64,000 nucleotides of DNA from Bin5 sp965242905 (GTDB lineage Bacteria; Chloroflexota; Anaerolineae; Caldilineales; Caldilineaceae): positions 620,001-684,000 of the forward strand of contig CBDETM010000002.1 in assembly GCA_965242905.1 (NCBI GenBank). The letters run 5' to 3'. Each line of letters opens with the position of its first letter. Position 1 is the first letter of the stretch. This document shows, piece by piece, positions 63,000 to 64,000 of this stretch. The notes beneath the pieces were generated by a model that did not search any database, was not told where the DNA came from, and saw only the letters and a program-made list of their open reading frames with translations. The position numbers and the translations under genes are program-made.

Positions 63000-63866
63000 A
63001 TGCTAACGAAAGCGGACTCGGCAGCGCATGAAGTTGACTGGACAGTCCTGCTCACGCGCTTCATTTTTCTCATAACCCTTCTGACCATTTCGGTCCTGTT
63101 CATACTGCCCTTCTTTTGGATGCTAATGACATCTCTTAAGGCGCCCGTGGAGTTGATGAAGTGGCCGCCCGGATGGTTTCCCGACACATTCCGATGGCAA
63201 AACTACGAGGATGCGGTGACCTACATCCCATTCTTCCGATACGTGGGCAATACGATGGCGATAACGCTCGGCTCTATCCTCGGCGTCCTCATCTCCTGCC
63301 CCATGGTTGCCTATGGATTCTCACATATCGACTGGCCGGGACGGGATTTCCTATTCGTTGTCATGCTGATGACAATTATGATTCCATTTCCAGTCACGAT
63401 GATCCCACTTTACGTGCTTTTCGCCAGGATTGGCTGGATTAACACCTATTTGCCGCTTGTTCTGCCACTGTTTTTCGGTGTTCCTTTTTACATATTCCTT
63501 TTGCGGCAGTTCTTCATGACAATTCCCGGAGAGTTAACCGACGCCGCCCGTATCGACGGAGCGTCGGAGCCCCGCATCTACTGGCAGTTGATTTTGCCCT
63601 TAACGAAACCGGCGCTGGCCACTGTTGTCCTCTTTCAGTTTCTGAGCAGCTGGTCGGACTTTCTCGGGCCGCTGCTCTATCTGAGAGATAGCGACATGTT
63701 TACGATTGCGGTCGGGCTGCAGATGTTTCACTCCGAGCACGATACGGAGTTTCACCTGCTGATGGCGGCCTCCACTATACTTACGGTTCCCATCATTGTT
63801 ATCTTTTACCTGGTACAACGCACCTTCATTCAGGGCATTACTTTGACCGGGCTGCAGGGAACCTGA
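63000..63866 (+). CDS. Carbohydrate ABC permease, MalG/UgpE type
   Basis: 288 residues with six helices. ILPFFWMLMTSLKAPVELM is the characteristic start, and ELTDAARIDGASEPRIYWQLILPL is the EAA loop. The ribosome-binding site before ATG 63000 is weak. It completes the third importer; again no ATPase gene follows within the window, and the last 134 bases show nothing identifiable. Confidence 0.92.
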   Translation: MLTKADSAAHEVDWTVLLTRFIFLITLLTISVLFILPFFWMLMTSLKAPVELMKWPPGWFPDTFRWQNYEDAVTYIPFFRYVGNTMAITLGSILGVLISCPMVAYGFSHIDWPGRDFLFVVMLMTIMIPFPVTMIPLYVLFARIGWINTYLPLVLPLFFGVPFYIFLLRQFFMTIPGELTDAARIDGASEPRIYWQLILPLTKPALATVVLFQFLSSWSDFLGPLLYLRDSDMFTIAVGLQMFHSEHDTEFHLLMAASTILTVPIIVIFYLVQRTFIQGITLTGLQGT

Positions 63867-64000
63867 TTTGCCGGCGTCGTGGAAACTTGCAGTTTTCCTG
63901 AATGCGAGTAGCGTTAGGGGAGACGAGACATTTACTTATCGGTTGCATTTTGTTCACGTCTGCCACTTGGCCCGTTCTTCCATATCGAAGCGAACAGAAG

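Noticed and set aside
1..64000. CRISPR arrays, tRNA or rRNA genes, insertion sequences, integrases, phage genes
   Set aside because: No evenly spaced repeats, no cloverleaf-type sequences and no transposase or integrase motifs were seen on either strand.

Overview
The window reads as a G+C-rich, densely coded bacterial chromosome segment with no plasmid, phage or transposase gene. The best guess is Chloroflexota (Anaerolineae/Caldilinea-like), possibly from a sponge-associated or other marine lineage. The reasons are three sugar-binding lipoproteins that share the same twin-arginine plus lipobox leader (RR at residues 7-8, Cys at 26), expanded Gfo/Idh/MocA dehydrogenases and phytanoyl-CoA-type dioxygenases, and many sugar ABC systems. 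This is inferred from gene content; no rRNA or marker gene is present to prove it.

Layout. (1) 1-12.5 kb, minus strand: a surface-polysaccharide cluster with six family-4 glycosyltransferases (the last cut by the window edge), one family-2 glycosyltransferase, a Wzx-like flippase and a GT-C-type membrane protein. Its middle (about 5.4-8.7 kb) is visibly AT-richer and holds two decayed genes that are each the partner of an intact copy elsewhere in the cluster. (2) 12.5-21.9 kb, minus strand: a DnaQ-exonuclease/DinG helicase coupled to the last glycosyltransferase, an isochorismatase-like hydrolase, a phytanoyl-type dioxygenase and four consecutive Gfo/Idh/MocA oxidoreductases, three of them near-identical tandem copies. 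(3) 22.1-28.1 kb, plus strand: another oxidoreductase, a GH63-type glucosidase, a FAH-family hydrolase and a methyltransferase. (4) 28.2-36.9 kb, minus strand: a complete OppABCDF-type ABC importer headed by a sialidase-like propeller and ending with a class IV aminotransferase, driven by a consensus promoter with a palindrome over the start point. (5) 37.2-44.6 kb: an unknown gene, an orphan OppBC-type permease pair, a second dioxygenase, a lone HicB-like protein, a transaldolase-like protein and a sterol-desaturase-like hydroxylase. (6) 44.7-54.2 kb, plus strand: dehydrogenase, bicupin, ROK kinase, two tandem sugar-binding lipoproteins, one MalFG-type permease pair and a GH32/43-like propeller enzyme. 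(7) 54.3-56.5 kb, minus strand: GH172-like (DUF2961) and DUF4058 proteins. (8) 56.7-63.9 kb, plus strand: a double alpha/beta-hydrolase esterase, an AGE-type 2-epimerase, and a third binding protein with its permease pair.

Taken together, regions 2-8 look like an array of carbohydrate-use loci. Oligosaccharides are imported by Opp-type and Mal-type ABC systems, trimmed by GH63-, GH32/43- and GH172-like enzymes and an esterase, then oxidised, epimerised or phosphorylated by dehydrogenases, epimerase and ROK kinase. Neither Mal-type importer carries its own ATPase, and no transcription factor was recognised anywhere, so both functions must come from elsewhere in the genome.

Non-coding structure includes three copies of an interspersed GC-rich repeat, several hairpins placed between binding-protein and downstream transport genes, and promoter/palindrome pairs at 36.98-37.02 kb, 43.44 kb and 56.53-56.59 kb. 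No tRNA, rRNA, CRISPR array or insertion sequence was seen. Starts were re-chosen from ribosome-binding sites and gene junctions where the longest reading frame was implausible.
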